DNA of 64,000 nucleotides from Pilaira anomala. Its lineage: Eukaryota; Mucoromycota; Mucoromycetes; Mucorales; Mucoraceae. Shown here one piece after another: positions 45,046 to 56,658 of the stretch (positions are counted from its first letter, which is position 1; every line of letters begins with the position of its first letter). The stretch is from positions 372,001 to 436,000 of the forward strand of contig JAIXMQ010000007.1 of assembly GCA_025716855.1 (NCBI GenBank), written 5' to 3'. The translations under genes and the position numbers were made by a program. Under the pieces are notes generated by a model. That model ran no database searches. It was given only the letters and a program-made list of their open reading frames with translations, and was not told the DNA's origin.

Positions 45046-46693
45046 ATTATTTAACTTCTCATTTCATTAATTCCCTGCTGCATTTATTAGCAGCTAATCC
45101 CTACACAATGTATTATTTTTTTTCAACTAAATAAATGTACTAGTACTAAATTCCGCATTATTGTAATATACATACCCTTAACTATAGCTTTGTTTTCTTT
45201 TCAAAATTTTAAACATGCAACCTGAACTTAATAAGGATTTTTTTCGTTACATCTCATTTATTGTTGTATTTTGTTTTTTTAACAGAGTATTACATGAAAA
45301 CTAGTTTCACAGTACAACATTATATAACCACTTGATCAGAATCCTATCTTTTACTTATATTGAATGACTTTAAAGAATCTGCAGCTAAGAAGAAAAAAAA
45401 AAAAAAAAAAAAAAAAAAACTCCTTTCCATATCATATATGGCCTTGTTTCATTTCTTTGTTGTTATTATCTTGATCCGCTGAAAAAAAACAGCTAAATAT
45501 CAAATCTAATTTAGGCACATTTTTCAATTGAGCTCATTTCTGCGTCCACGACTATTTAGATAAAAGTATACCCGTGGTAGAAAATTATTTCTGTTTTACA
45601 AGAAAACCTTAAAAACCCCCTTTAGACAAAAGTAAAGCGTCGTTACATGAATTTCGGAGATTTGTAATTTATTTTCTATAGTCGGCCATTTGATTTTGAG
45701 GTAATAACTCGTTCATGTATATGAATTAGTGTACCCAAAGACTTTTTTGTGAAAGAGATAACAGTTGAGTTTTCAAATAAAAAAACTGAATTCGTTTAGT
45801 TAAGTATTTTTTTTAAATTATATCCTAATTCAAATGTATTCATTATTTAGAATAATGTAAAGCGACATAAAGATCACTTACATATTGCTATAACAAGCAT
45901 AAGGAAATATCTGTAAACTCTTGGCAATTTAGCGGCTGTACCTTCTATCGTTTGACTTGAAGAAAACTCAACCCTAATTTTCGAATTTTAAGATCCTTCT
46001 GAATTATGTGCGGGTATAAAGTTTGGGCTAACACGTAGTACTTACAACTTTTAAGGTATTAATTGGCATTTATTATTTTGATTGATACTTCTTTAACGAC
46101 ATAAACATGTGGCTTTTTTGTCGTTTTCTGTAAGTATTCGTAGTAATCTAACTAATTTGTGTCAAAAATGAACAGTAATACTCGGGTTGAAAGCTAGAGA
46201 TTAAAAGATAAACGAATTGCCAATTATCTACAAAATTCGTCGCCTTATACTGTAACATGAAGGCAAATAAAGCTGTATAAAATAACTAAAATTTGTTTGC
46301 TTATACTTTCTGATCAATTCAGGGAAAACTGTCGTTGTTCATTTATATTCAAAAAAAAATATATAATGTAAAGACTACCAGTCTATTATACCGATTTCTT
46401 AGAAAACCACAATCCCCTCAATGAAAGATCAAAACTTCTGGGGCTTCTCTTTCAATATCTTTTATATGATTGTAACTAACAAAAAAAAGTAACAGGTATT
46501 GACAGGTTTTATGAGTAAAAATATGGAACAGAATATGCTTCAACAAGTAATTGTACTTAGCGTTATTGCGCTATAGTGTATCATGTAACAAATTACAAGT
46601 AATGGCAACAACGTTGTTGCTAATTCACATTATATAAATAAGCAAAAAATAAAACTTAAAAACATATGACACATTATACTTATTTTTAGTTAT
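45046..46693. other. convergent intergenic region
   Basis: The region lies between the deacetylase and the membrane protein gene. A poly-A of about 28 nt lies near 45392-45419. No gene is seen. Confidence 0.6.
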
Positions 46694-48502
46694 TTATTTT
46701 TTAATCTTGTTTGAAAAAGCTGACCTTTCTGGTTTCAATCTATGAACACCATCATGTCTCGCTTCAATAGGATAACCATCAATAGTAAGCGTTGCGCCTA
46801 AATTACTCTGGCCTAACTGAGAGAAATCCAGGCCAATACGCTTAGCCTCTATATCCAATTCAGAATACTCATTGCTCTTATTATCTACTGTCGAAATCAC
46901 AATACTTCTGAAATCAAGGGTGTAATATTGATTTCGTCGTACAATCAAACGAAGGAATTGGAATATCAAGAAAACAACTAAAAGAACAACAACCGATATA
47001 AGCCAAGGTGTAGAAGTTTCAACTGCACTTGATACGTTTGCTGTATGTCTTGTAAAATCAGAGAAATCATTATTAGCCCATCGTGTTCTAATTGAAGCTA
47101 ATGTAGCTAATGTATTGATAGTTTCATTATCAAGTACAGTCGAATCAAGCCGATTAATAATATTTTCCAAATTATTGTTGGCTAAAGTCGCTTCAAATGT
47201 ACTGTCGTTTTGTTTATTATTTGGCCCAAACTGCATGGTTTCAAATGCTAAAAGATACTCTCTTTCATCTGGTAAATGACCTTCAATTGTATAAACTGCA
47301 AACATATTTAAATCAACCATTACACTCTGTCCTTCTTCATGCATTGTTCCTTGTTGTATAGTGTAAACTGCGTTGAGTGCATGATTTTTCTCATCATAAT
47401 ATCTTCGTGTTGCCTGAAACAATCCCTTGTTGCCGTGTGGGTATAACGAAGGTGTTAAATCAAGTAAAGTACACAGGATTCGGCTACTTGGAAGATCCTT
47501 AAAATCAATTGTTGCGTTTTCTGTCTTTCCTGGTGGATTACAGTCAGATGGTAGTGGCATTTTAGCTTTGTAATTGTATATAGTAATCGAAGCCATCTTC
47601 TTGATTCCCATACTCATATGTGTTTCGTTATGGTTAAATAAACTTACACCAAAAGATCCATGTGCACTGACACCGTGAACTAATATAGGAGGTCTATAAA
47701 TAGTGTCAGCTACGCTTAATACACTTGTTATGTCTGTCCAATCGTTCATTTTGTATATTGCAGTTGATCTGTCAAACATAGGATAGCATGGAAAATAGTA
47801 ACCAAGGGAGCCTTCTATCTTAAAACCAGATACATCTGTAAAATTGGGGTGTCTTTCAGGCTCATTTTCTGTACAGGTGTCTAGTGTAGATGAACTAGGA
47901 ATGTTATCATCTGAAGATCTAAGTCCAAAAGCCAAAAATGTCATAAGGTTTGAATCACCAGTCCAAAATCCATATATGTTTCCATATTGTTCATCGCTAT
48001 AACGTATAACTGGCTTAGGGCTAACACCAAACCATATGCCTGTAGGATTTTCGGTTATGTTCATAAGTAAATTATTTTTTAAATAACCTGTTAAAATATC
48101 TTCAACCACTGTAGACTGATTGGGATTCCTTAGATAAGAAAGTACGTTGTTCATGACTGGTAATTCATCTGCTTTTGACCAAGGTACTTCTGCAAATTTC
48201 AATGGTGCTTGAGCATAATTCGTATACATATACACCGAACTGATTAATTTTGTAAAAACAGTAGGTATAAAACTAAGCAAAATGGCAAAAGCTGCAAGAA
48301 AAATAATGATTATCTTTTGAAGATTACTATGCTTGAATTTGTTGTAGTTGACAATAATTTCAAGTGGGCTTTGAGAGTACATGAGTTTAGTGTCAATATC
48401 TTGTTTCATATATGCAATAAAAGTGACAAGTTGGGCGACTGCATTTGCGCCAAGAAAAGCTAGTAATTGATAAATCAAAATAGCCCAGACCAAAGGAATC
48501 AT
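46694..48502 (-). CDS. multi-pass membrane protein, unknown
   Basis: Single-exon ORF of 602 aa. Two N-terminal membrane helices (residues about 3-30 and 60-84, with IIIIFLAAFAILLSFIPTVFT) flank a short loop. A region of about 400 residues follows with several NxS/T sites and Cys, likely lumenal or extracellular, then a C-terminal helix (about 498-521, LISVVVLLVVFLIFQFLRLIV) and an 80-residue cytosolic tail. No known domain is visible. Intronless genes of this shape, large glycosylated loop between membrane helices, form families in Mucoromycota, but that is an impression, not a search result. Function not assigned. Confidence 0.85.
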   Translation of the reverse strand: MIPLVWAILIYQLLAFLGANAVAQLVTFIAYMKQDIDTKLMYSQSPLEIIVNYNKFKHSNLQKIIIIFLAAFAILLSFIPTVFTKLISSVYMYTNYAQAPLKFAEVPWSKADELPVMNNVLSYLRNPNQSTVVEDILTGYLKNNLLMNITENPTGIWFGVSPKPVIRYSDEQYGNIYGFWTGDSNLMTFLAFGLRSSDDNIPSSSTLDTCTENEPERHPNFTDVSGFKIEGSLGYYFPCYPMFDRSTAIYKMNDWTDITSVLSVADTIYRPPILVHGVSAHGSFGVSLFNHNETHMSMGIKKMASITIYNYKAKMPLPSDCNPPGKTENATIDFKDLPSSRILCTLLDLTPSLYPHGNKGLFQATRRYYDEKNHALNAVYTIQQGTMHEEGQSVMVDLNMFAVYTIEGHLPDEREYLLAFETMQFGPNNKQNDSTFEATLANNNLENIINRLDSTVLDNETINTLATLASIRTRWANNDFSDFTRHTANVSSAVETSTPWLISVVVLLVVFLIFQFLRLIVRRNQYYTLDFRSIVISTVDNKSNEYSELDIEAKRIGLDFSQLGQSNLGATLTIDGYPIEARHDGVHRLKPERSAFSNKIKK

Positions 48503-49586
48503 TTATTTATTTATTTTGTGGAAAAAAAAATAGCAGTATGTTAGAAACAGAAAAGAAAAAAAAAACGGTTTCTTTTTATGTGTCAATTTGTGTATCACAG
48601 GGCTTTGCAAGCCTCAAGCCTATAATTAGTATTTTTGAACAGAAAAAAATGGCTTTTACATAAAATACAAAAAAATACTTGTTATTTTCTTTAGAAAAAC
48701 TATTTATTCACTATTAAAAATTTAAAGCTTTTCAATTAAAATATACGTCTCAATTGCGCAAGCAGTTCAAAATTGAAAGAAGGTGTATATAACAATTACT
48801 GAAGTTTTCAATTCTGTATAGAAACTTTTATGTATTACTGTGACGTACCATCGATTCTGATGATCAACCGAGTTTTCTAATTTAGACTTATGATCTAAAT
48901 ATATATCTTTTCTTAAATTATCTAGTTAATTGAATGCAGAAATGTGCCTGCTGTGTAACTTGTCTGATCACCACGGTTACTGAAAGACAATCTGGATAAA
49001 TGACGATCTTTTTATAATTGCTCTCATCGTATTATCCTTTTTAAACTACCTCACTATTTGAAAGGAAATCTTCATAGCTTTTTTTGTTTTTGTTTTTAGT
49101 CTTGTTCACAATAATCATTAAAAAAAGAAAGAAGAAGGTAGTACATAGAACGTAGAGAGTTGGCTATAATACAAAAAGTGTAACTATCACCAAACCACTT
49201 ATACATAGTTTACCCTTTCTGCTTATCTCCCAAAAGGTCAAGTAATAAGTACCAACATAGATTTAAGTTTCAATTTCTCGTAAAATGCCAACTTTTAATA
49301 TGAACCACATATAAAAGAAACTGTTTCCTATGAGCATTGACTTGAGACGATAATATACAAAGTATATAAATGACCATTTATGACAGAATTCTCAAAGAAA
49401 AGTACAGAATCATCAAGCCCCCTTTATTTCCAGAATATTAACCATCCATATTTGCTCATCAAAAGCTTGATGAGCGAAAATGGTTAACATGCATTTGTAA
49501 TCAAGAAAATAAGCGTCACAGAATTGCTTAATAAGATTTTTTTTTTTTCTACACTTCTTCTACTCTTTACTTTGTAACATAATATC
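48503..49586. other. divergent intergenic region
   Basis: Upstream region of the membrane protein gene (minus) and the F-box gene (plus). An inverted repeat TCATCAAAAGCTTGATGA (49456-49473) lies about 120 bp before the F-box start. No gene is seen. Confidence 0.55.
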
Positions 49587-50595
49587 ATGGAAAATACTGT
49601 AGATACTAGACCGTGGTTGCTTAGGCTTCCATATGACATTATTACTAACATTAGTCAATACCTCGATTTATGTTCGAACACTCATTTAATGGACACATGT
49701 CAACAAATGCGTTATTTTTATTTATCTTCAAAATATTTATGGAAAAGAATTGTATTCGATGTTGATTTATATAGTGACTTACACCCTATTTATTCTTCAC
49801 TTCGAAAGCTTGATGATAAAAACGGTTTACGTCAACTTGTTACCGAGGTAAGCTTTTAAAAAAAAAAAAAAAAAGACATGTCAGTTTGCTAAAAAAAAAG
49901 TTATATACCAATAGGTAGTGATGGATGGTAATGACGATCCAGATTTTTCACCCATTATTATGCTTATCAAATTCCCTCATTTAAGAAAATTAAGTGCAAC
50001 GAATAGAAAAGAAAATACAAACTTGGAAGTGGATATTAAACTATTACAGGAAATGTTAAAATTTGATTCTGTCAAACCTAAATCATTACCGATCGAAAAA
50101 ATAAGCATCTACCACTATTATATGGATTACGAACCTCATTTACCAACCTATCAAAAGACCTGGAATAGGTTATCGATACATCCTCATGTAGAACTTGACA
50201 TTAAAACATGTGGTTATTTACCTGACGACCAAAAAGAAACCGAACTAGAAAAAGAATTAAGTTTATTAGAGCAGAGAATTCAAAGATTACAAATGCAACA
50301 ACAAGAAAATGGTAGACTTAATAGACTGCAGAGAAATGATTTAGATCATCAACAGGATGAATTATATAGAAATATAGATAAATGTCAAAGAATTGTTTGT
50401 GTCTCGGCTCAATGCTGGTCTTGTGGATTTCATTTTGATAGATGTTGGAAGTGTGTACCAGTTTGTGGAGGTTGTAAAATTAAAAGAATTCCTCCTATGG
50501 CAAATGATAACCAAATTAGACTCAAAGATCGTCGTAAAGTCTTACTGAAAAACCAATTGCCAGCGGATGAAGACGATTTTAGTGTTTTTGATTAG
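49587..50595 (+). CDS. F-box protein with Cys-rich C-terminus
   Basis: Two exons (49587-49847, 49915-50595) give 313 aa. The N-terminal F-box (residues about 8-52) reads WLLRLPYDIITNISQYLDLCSNTHL and then C..M...YLSSKYLWKRIVF, fitting Skp1-binding F-boxes of SCF ubiquitin ligases. The middle carries a poorly defined region and a Gln/Glu-rich coiled coil (about 196-243). Near the C-terminus three CxxC pairs occur close together (CWSC 254-257, CWKC 264-267, CGGC 271-274), a likely zinc-binding knuckle. It probably recruits a substrate for ubiquitylation through the C-terminal half. The combination F-box, coiled coil and CxxC knuckle does not match a family I know by name. Confidence 0.82.
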
Positions 50596-50698
50596 AATAA
50601 TAATAATAGAAATTTAAATAAAGATATACCTTTCAATAATCTCTGCTTGTATGTACTTTCTAAATTTCATAAGTGGACACAAAGCTAGAAGTAAATAT

Positions 50699-50717
50699 AT
50701 CACGTGTAAATCACGTG
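50699..50717 (+). promoter_or_regulatory. paired CACGTG element upstream of tRNA-Asp
   Basis: CACGTG boxes at 50701-50706 and 50712-50717, 11 bp apart, in the context TATCACGTGTAAATCACGTG. The element ends 87 bp before the tRNA. A palindromic TGACGTCA (50752-50759) lies between. The arrangement repeats that upstream of the initiator tRNA gene. Confidence 0.6.
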
Positions 50718-50804
50718 TAATATTAGCTGTGATTGGTTATATTTCATATAATGACGTCATTTTAACTGTTTCTGTATATGGTACAAATTAAAATCAACAA
50801 GTAG

Positions 50805-50876
50805 TCTTCGATAGTATAGTGGTGAGTATCCCCGCCTGTCACGCGGGAGACCTGGGTTCAATTCCCAGTCGGAGAG
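50805..50876 (+). tRNA. tRNA-Asp (GTC)
   Basis: 72 nt. The acceptor stem pairs TCTTCGA with TCGGAGA (one T:G pair), the D-arm has TAGTATAGTGGTGAGTA, the anticodon arm is CCCGC-CTGTCAC-GCGGG with anticodon GTC, and the T-arm is CTGGG-TTCAATT-CCCAG. Discriminator base is G73. A TTTCTTTTTT run follows as Pol III terminator. No intron. Confidence 0.97.
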
Positions 50877-52738
50877 TTTCTTTTTTAAATCTTTCATGCT
50901 GTATGTGGTGCGTGTAGTAGTATTGCCTTTTTTGTGATATTCAGGTACAGGTGTCTTCCGAAGACAGTTTTTAATGGTATGTGTATTATATACAGAAGAA
51001 TCAACTCAAAGATAGTACAGGCAGTGTTGTTTTGTGAAACTTAAGAAAGGACACTTGACTTATCTCTTTTCATTTTCTATCTCTAACCAATCGTCCTGAA
51101 AGTTTTTTTTTTCTTTTATTCCTCATTGCTCCTTGTCGTAATATTCTCACATTTTGTCAGAACAAAAAAAAAAAAATAGGGTACGATACCTAGTCCATCT
51201 GATAATTGGCCAATAAAAATATGAATTTATAGACTTTTTAAGAGAAAAGAGACATTTCCTTCTAAATATAGTATTGTTTTGTAGGGTTCTCGGTTACACT
51301 TTTATAATGTACCCCAGATACAACATAGTTTTACTCGTGACAATTATATCATTAGTTTTTCTATTGTAATATATTTGTACACAATATTAGAAATGTAATA
51401 CGAACATAGATTTGAATAGTTTTATCTGTCTGAAGACGATCTTTTTATACATAAAAGTTCCTTTTTTTTTTTAGAAAATATAGGACATTAAGGAGAAATT
51501 TAGGGGTAAATAATAAGACACAACGCTTTAATGATATAGTATCATGATCAAGAACTCCTTAGTAAATAATTCTTGCAAGATAGTCAAACAATAAAAATAG
51601 TAAAGTAAAAATTAATGATTTTACAAGTAATTAAGATTTACTTACTTATTTGAACCTTTTTTTTTTTTTTTTTTTTTTTTTAATTGACAGTAGGAATGCA
51701 ATGAAGTATAAGGACCTTTTTATTTTGGGGGAAATATAATAATAACTGCATGTATGTACCCTTTTAAAAACAAAATTACAACTAGTTACTTTAGTCTTTT
51801 CCCTCTTTTTTTTTTTTGAAAGCAGTAGGTATATTATCAACCAAAAGTAAAGTTTCACCAGTGGGAAAAAAAAAGGTATTCTACGATTTCAAAGACCTGA
51901 AGAATCAACAAAAGTATAGAACGTGGCTATTTGTGTACACACATGTGGGACCTCATTCTTTAAAGTTTAACCTCGCGTATACGTTATTATTTTGAAAATG
52001 TGTCATTCTAAATCATCGAATTGTTATTGTTTATTATATTCCTAGTTTAAACTTTTTTGATTGTTATTTAATAACAAACTGTCGTTATTAGGGAAGGTTC
52101 ATTATTTTATGGTAATCTTTTTTTTGTAAAACCTAACGATAGGTTCTACAAACATTGGAATTATCGATTCGATAAACTTTTTGTAAACACAAATAAGGAA
52201 ATTTATTTTGACTGTAAATATTTCTCTCAAGCCTTTTTTTGTACGCCTGAATCTTAAAAGATTGTTGTTACAGTCGATAAAAATAATGGGGTATTTTTTT
52301 ACTTTTACTTGCATTAAAACAAATTAATAAAAACTCCTTGGAAATAATAATAAAAAAGATTTTAACAAAGAAAGCATAAAATTGGCTTTAAACTAATGAA
52401 ATAATAAATCTTTTTTTTTTTTACGCCTATTTAATTAAAACCCTGTATGTGTTTCAAGGTTAAAAAGAAGCTTAGCCCGTGAGAGACTATTTATAGTCAA
52501 ATCATTGATGTATTGGAAGTGCATACTAAATGACAAATGAGTAAAGCAGGTTTTTTCGTCCTAGGAACAAAAAAAAAAAAAAAAAAAATGCGGTAAATAA
52601 TTTATCTCGGAATGGACGGTTACACTTTATTTTTTGGTATGAATGGAAACTTTAAAAATAAAATATAATCCCCTTCTTTATTTCCCCCTTTTCTTTCTCT
52701 TCGAAAACACAAAAAAAGAAGAAGTAAAAAAAAAAAAA
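50877..52738. other. intergenic, no gene seen
   Basis: AT-rich, with poly-T near 51657-51681. A short inverted repeat TAACAAACTGTCGTTA lies near 52071-52088. The frames here are low-complexity. Confidence 0.6.
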
Positions 52739-53173
52739 ATGTATTACAAATTTAAGTCAGCAAGTGCATATGGATTATGTATTGGAGTAGTATTTGGTAC
52801 AGCTGCTTCTCTGTTAGGGTAAGCTTTTATTCAACAATAATTAACGATATAATGATGAGTGTATTAATGATAAACAATAGAAAGAATACTAGTAAAGTCT
52901 ATGCCAATCTCATGTCTAAATACATTACTGGTTCAGCAGTATCTATTGTTGCACTTTTAAGTAAGTTGTATTCTATTAATTCTATCAAGTAAATATATGT
53001 ATATATATATATCTAATATATCATTAAAAGGTATTCAAGGATTGATTCAATCAGAAACACAATCAAAACAAACACCCCTTCAACATTTAAAGGTCTTAAA
53101 TTATCAATCTTATTCAATGTCAACTATTCCACCTACAAAAATGCCTATGAATATTCATAGTCGATTCATTTAG
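52739..53173 (+). CDS. small membrane protein, unknown
   Basis: Three exons (52739-52818, 52881-52960, 53031-53173) give 100 aa. Exon 1 encodes a start MYYKFKSASAYGLCIGVVFG followed by TAASLLG, a probable membrane helix; exon 2 encodes a second hydrophobic stretch (YITGSAVSIVALLSIQGL). The C-terminal 50 residues are hydrophilic and Gln/Ser-rich. All splice sites fit the local consensus and phases (2, then 1) join cleanly, which supports the model. The size and double helix would suit a mitochondrial or ER inner protein, but no family is recognised. Confidence 0.62.
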
Positions 53174-53467
53174 AAAAAAGGCTTTAAATTTATATTCTAG
53201 CTTTTCCTTTAAAAGTTAGTTACTCAAAAAGTCGGAAGAATTCGCACGCGTTTCAACTTGAAACTCCCTTCTTTCTCAAACACTCACACACCCTCATCTA
53301 TTTATTTGTAATACCCTTATTTTTTTTTCTTTTTCCTTTTTTTTTTCTTGTGTTCTCTCTTTTATATATATATATATATATTATTTCTTCCTTTTAAACA
53401 CATACACTCACACACACACACGTATATATATATATATTACTCTTTTTTTTTTTTACATCAAATTCCA

Positions 53468-54386
53468 ATGAAATTCTCGGGAGATCTCTTTACTTATGAC
53501 GACAAGAATCGCTTAACCGCATTTGAAACCGGTCCAATTCAATCAGGCAAGACAGTTGTGTTCATTGGAGGACTAGGTGATGGATTTAATGCTGTTCCTT
53601 ATCTTGATCGTCTAGTAGACATGTTGGCATCTAATGACTGGTCATTAATACAAGTTCAATTATCTTCTAGTTTTAATGGTTATGGTACTACTGATTTACA
53701 AACTGACTCTGAAGAATTGGATAGACTTGTCAATCATTTAAAGGAAGAAAGAAATAAATCCCAGATTGTTTTCCTTGGTCATTCAACCGGCAGTCAAGAT
53801 TGTTACTGGCATAATAAATATGGAAAGACAAATCAAAATGTTGCTGGTTACATCTTACAAGCCCCTGTATCTGATCGAGAACATTTTGAAAAGACTGAAT
53901 CCAACTTCCACCACTATCTTGATTTAGCTTCCCAATTAAGAAACGAAGGAAAAGGGGATTCATTATTGCCAAGAGATGCATTTTGGGCTCCCATTTCTGC
54001 TGATCGTTTCTTTTCCCTTTGTGCTAAAGGGTAAATTTAACAGATAGATATATATACATATATATTTTTGTCGGTTCTAATGTTATATGATTTAATCTCT
54101 TATTAGTGGTGACGATGATGTATTTTCAACAGATTTAACAGATCAAGAAATCACAAAGCTCTATGAAAATGTAAATCGTCCTATTTGTTGGGTTTATTCT
54201 GATCAAGATGAATTTTATGCTTCAGAACAAGACAAAGTTGAAGTCATGAACAGATTCAAAAGTATTTGTCCAGCTATCAAAGTTGCCGCTAATGTACCAT
54301 TTGGCGATCATTGCATTGATAGACAGGATGCTCAGGAGCATTTCTGTAAGGTCGTGGAAGACTTTTTAAAGAATCATTTAAATTAA
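53468..54386 (+). CDS. DUF1749 alpha/beta hydrolase family protein
   Basis: Two exons (53468-54030, 54107-54386) give 280 aa. After a short strand (FTYDDKNRLTAFETG) comes VVFIGGLGDGFNAVPYLDRLVDML, the oxyanion-side loop of the family, then LIQVQLSSSFNGYGTTDLQTDSEELDRLVNHL. The nucleophile elbow reads GHSTGSQD (Ser in the middle), and a late GDHCI supplies the catalytic His. The acid is probably Asp in VYSDQDEF. This matches the fungal UPF0613/DUF1749 group, sometimes named siderophore-esterase-like. Activity and substrate are unknown; a soluble serine hydrolase is likely. I used the ATG at 53468; an upstream frame of low-complexity T-rich DNA is excluded. Confidence 0.93.
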
Positions 54387-55972
54387 ATAAAGAATTATCT
54401 TCATTTTTTTCCAAATAATTATTTAGTTGCTTTTTGTAACGTTTCATTTTTTTTTGAATCGTTACATTAAAATATTTTCTGCAATGGATTTCGCGACTCT
54501 TTACTGCGTCATTTCTCTTTCTCTGCTGTCAGCAACAAGTGTTGTATTTCTAAAAATGACAAGTCATACCGCTCATAAAGCATGTGACTAAAAAATACTT
54601 TTATGTAAACCCCCCCCCCCCCTTTTTTTTCATCATCTTCTTCTTTATCAATAAACTAATTTTTATATACTACAAGTAAGCAATATTTAAATCTACAAGA
54701 TTGAACCAGAAAAAGCTTAGAAATTCTAAAGGAATTGATAGTGATGTATTTGGCATCCCCTTCTTTTCACTTTCTCATTTAGGAAGGAATTGAAAATCTG
54801 TACTCGTACCACAGACAGATTATATTTTTTCTTATGTACCAGTGTGCAAAATTGCTCAATCAACTCAGTAATCAATTAATTTTATTAACTGATAAAAATT
54901 TCTATTGCACAGGTTCTCCTTATGATATTGATCCTGAAGACGCTCTCCTCTTTCTTTTTGTAGGGTATGCTATGCTTTTTAAACCAAAGGAAATAGACAC
55001 TTGGAACTTATTTGAAAATATTTAACAGTGTATAGTTAAAATATAATTTGCATGGTAGAGTGTGTGCAGCTCAAAGAACAAGTTATCGCTTCTTTACTGC
55101 ATGATACATACAAAACAGTCAAAAGCGTCAAATATCTTGTTCTTATCGACACAATACACAGTGTAAAACAATTAATCATTTTATCAAATACGAAAAAAGC
55201 CAAAAAAAAAAAAAAAAACTGAAGATATTCTAATGCATCATATACGTTAATTTTTTTAATTGAATATTTATGTAAGGTTATGTGATAACTTATGTCAATA
55301 CAATAATGGTACTCCGTTAACATACATTTTTTATACCTTTTTCAATTAACAATATCTTTTTTAACTAAGGATGCGATTATAAGTAATATACGCTCATTTT
55401 AATTCTTAGCAAAAAAAAAAGAAAAAAAGAAAAAGATAATGGCATATATAAAATATTTGTTGTAACCTTCAAGGATATCAAATGAGGGGGTTTGTGTATT
55501 TTTTCTTCGTTGGAAAGTAAATATAAATTATTAGAATCGCCATTACAATAGATCATATAGATATTACAATTCTCGATTCCTCCAAAAACAATTGCTACTT
55601 CTGTGATACGAATGTTGCCGAAGCGAAGGGAGAATAACTGATGTTAGCCCGCCCATGGTAGATTAGAAATACCTTTAGCTTAATAGATTTTTTACCCCAC
55701 CCTTTAAAATTAGAAAAAACTAGAATATTACATTTGCATTATACTTTGATATACAGAATTAGAAAATTTTATTAAGTATACTGAAAATAAAGCGTAGCTT
55801 GAAAGCCTATTGCCACCATTTCTTTCACAATTGGATTTTCAAACGCAAAACACTGTACCCTAGCTATTTGATTCTAACTACTAAGCATAATATTTCTTAA
55901 TAATATACAATGGATGATACCATAATTTTAAAATGAACGAAGCAGTGAGTATAAACGCGACGTCATTTTTCG

Positions 55973-56010
<38 letters not shown>

Positions 56011-56077
56011 TGGTGTATTTGATTCTTTTTTACATGCAGCTCTCTCTCTTTTTTTTTTTTTTTTAAAAAAAAAAAAA
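54387..56077. other. intergenic, one unassigned ORF
   Basis: A C12 run sits near 54610-54621. The plus-strand frame 54834-55025 (63 codons, MYQCAKLLNQLSNQ...) has fair composition but no known domain and no clear splice partners. The stretch before CRIPT has a poly-T run of about 31 nt (55978-56009). Confidence 0.5.
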
Positions 56078-56571
56078 ATGGTTTGCAAAAAATGCGAAAA
56101 GAAATTAACCACACTTGCTGCTCCTGATAAATGGAAGGATGGTTCAAAGAATGTGCTTGGTAAATGCAATGCAAACATTCATATCGACTTACCGCTCATG
56201 TCGTTTCTTCTTTTATAGCTGGATCTTCAGGTAGAAAGTTAAATCAAAACAAATTGTTATCTCGATCAGCCAAATTAAGGTAATTCAACTTCTCTCTCGA
56301 TCTCATCCATGTCCACCTACTTATGCATTATTATAGGTTCAATCCTCTTGAAAGTAAGTGCAAGATTTGTAAAACTAAAGTCCATCAGGATAAGGCACAT
56401 TATTGTCAAGGTAAAAAAAAAAAAAAAAAAAGAGATCTTAGGAAAGTATATTGTCCTTTTTTTTTTTAAAACTGAATATTTTTAATAGATTGTGCATACA
56501 AGAAAGGAATTTGTGCCATGTGCGGTAAACAAGTGTTGGATACAAGTAGTTACAAACAATCTTCTAAATAA
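56078..56571 (+). CDS. CRIPT: CRIPT homologue, zinc-ribbon-like
   Basis: Four exons (56078-56159, 56219-56279, 56337-56410, 56489-56571) give 99 aa. The protein starts MVCKKCEKKL, has PDKWKDG, GRKLNQNKLLS and FNPLESKCKICKTKVHQ, and ends YCQGDCAYKKGICAMCGKQV followed by LDTSSYKQ. Four CxxC pairs (CKKC, CKIC, the CQGDC region, CAMC) fit zinc binding as in metazoan CRIPT. In animals CRIPT binds PSD-95 PDZ domains and has been linked to the minor spliceosome; fungal copies lack the synaptic partner, so a conserved RNA or ubiquitous role is more likely. The last residues (QSSK) do not form a PDZ ligand. Length is close to the human protein. Confidence 0.96.
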
Positions 56572-56658
56572 ATGAAAGAAAAGAGTAGTGTTATCTCTTC
56601 TCGCCTTTTTTTTTTTTTTTTTTTTTTTTATTCATGGGTATAGTTTTTTTTTTATGCA

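Noticed and set aside
55881..56178. Two minus-strand ORFs over the CRIPT first exon
   Set aside because: They are antisense to CRIPT exon 1 and poly-T, with Lys runs from homopolymers.
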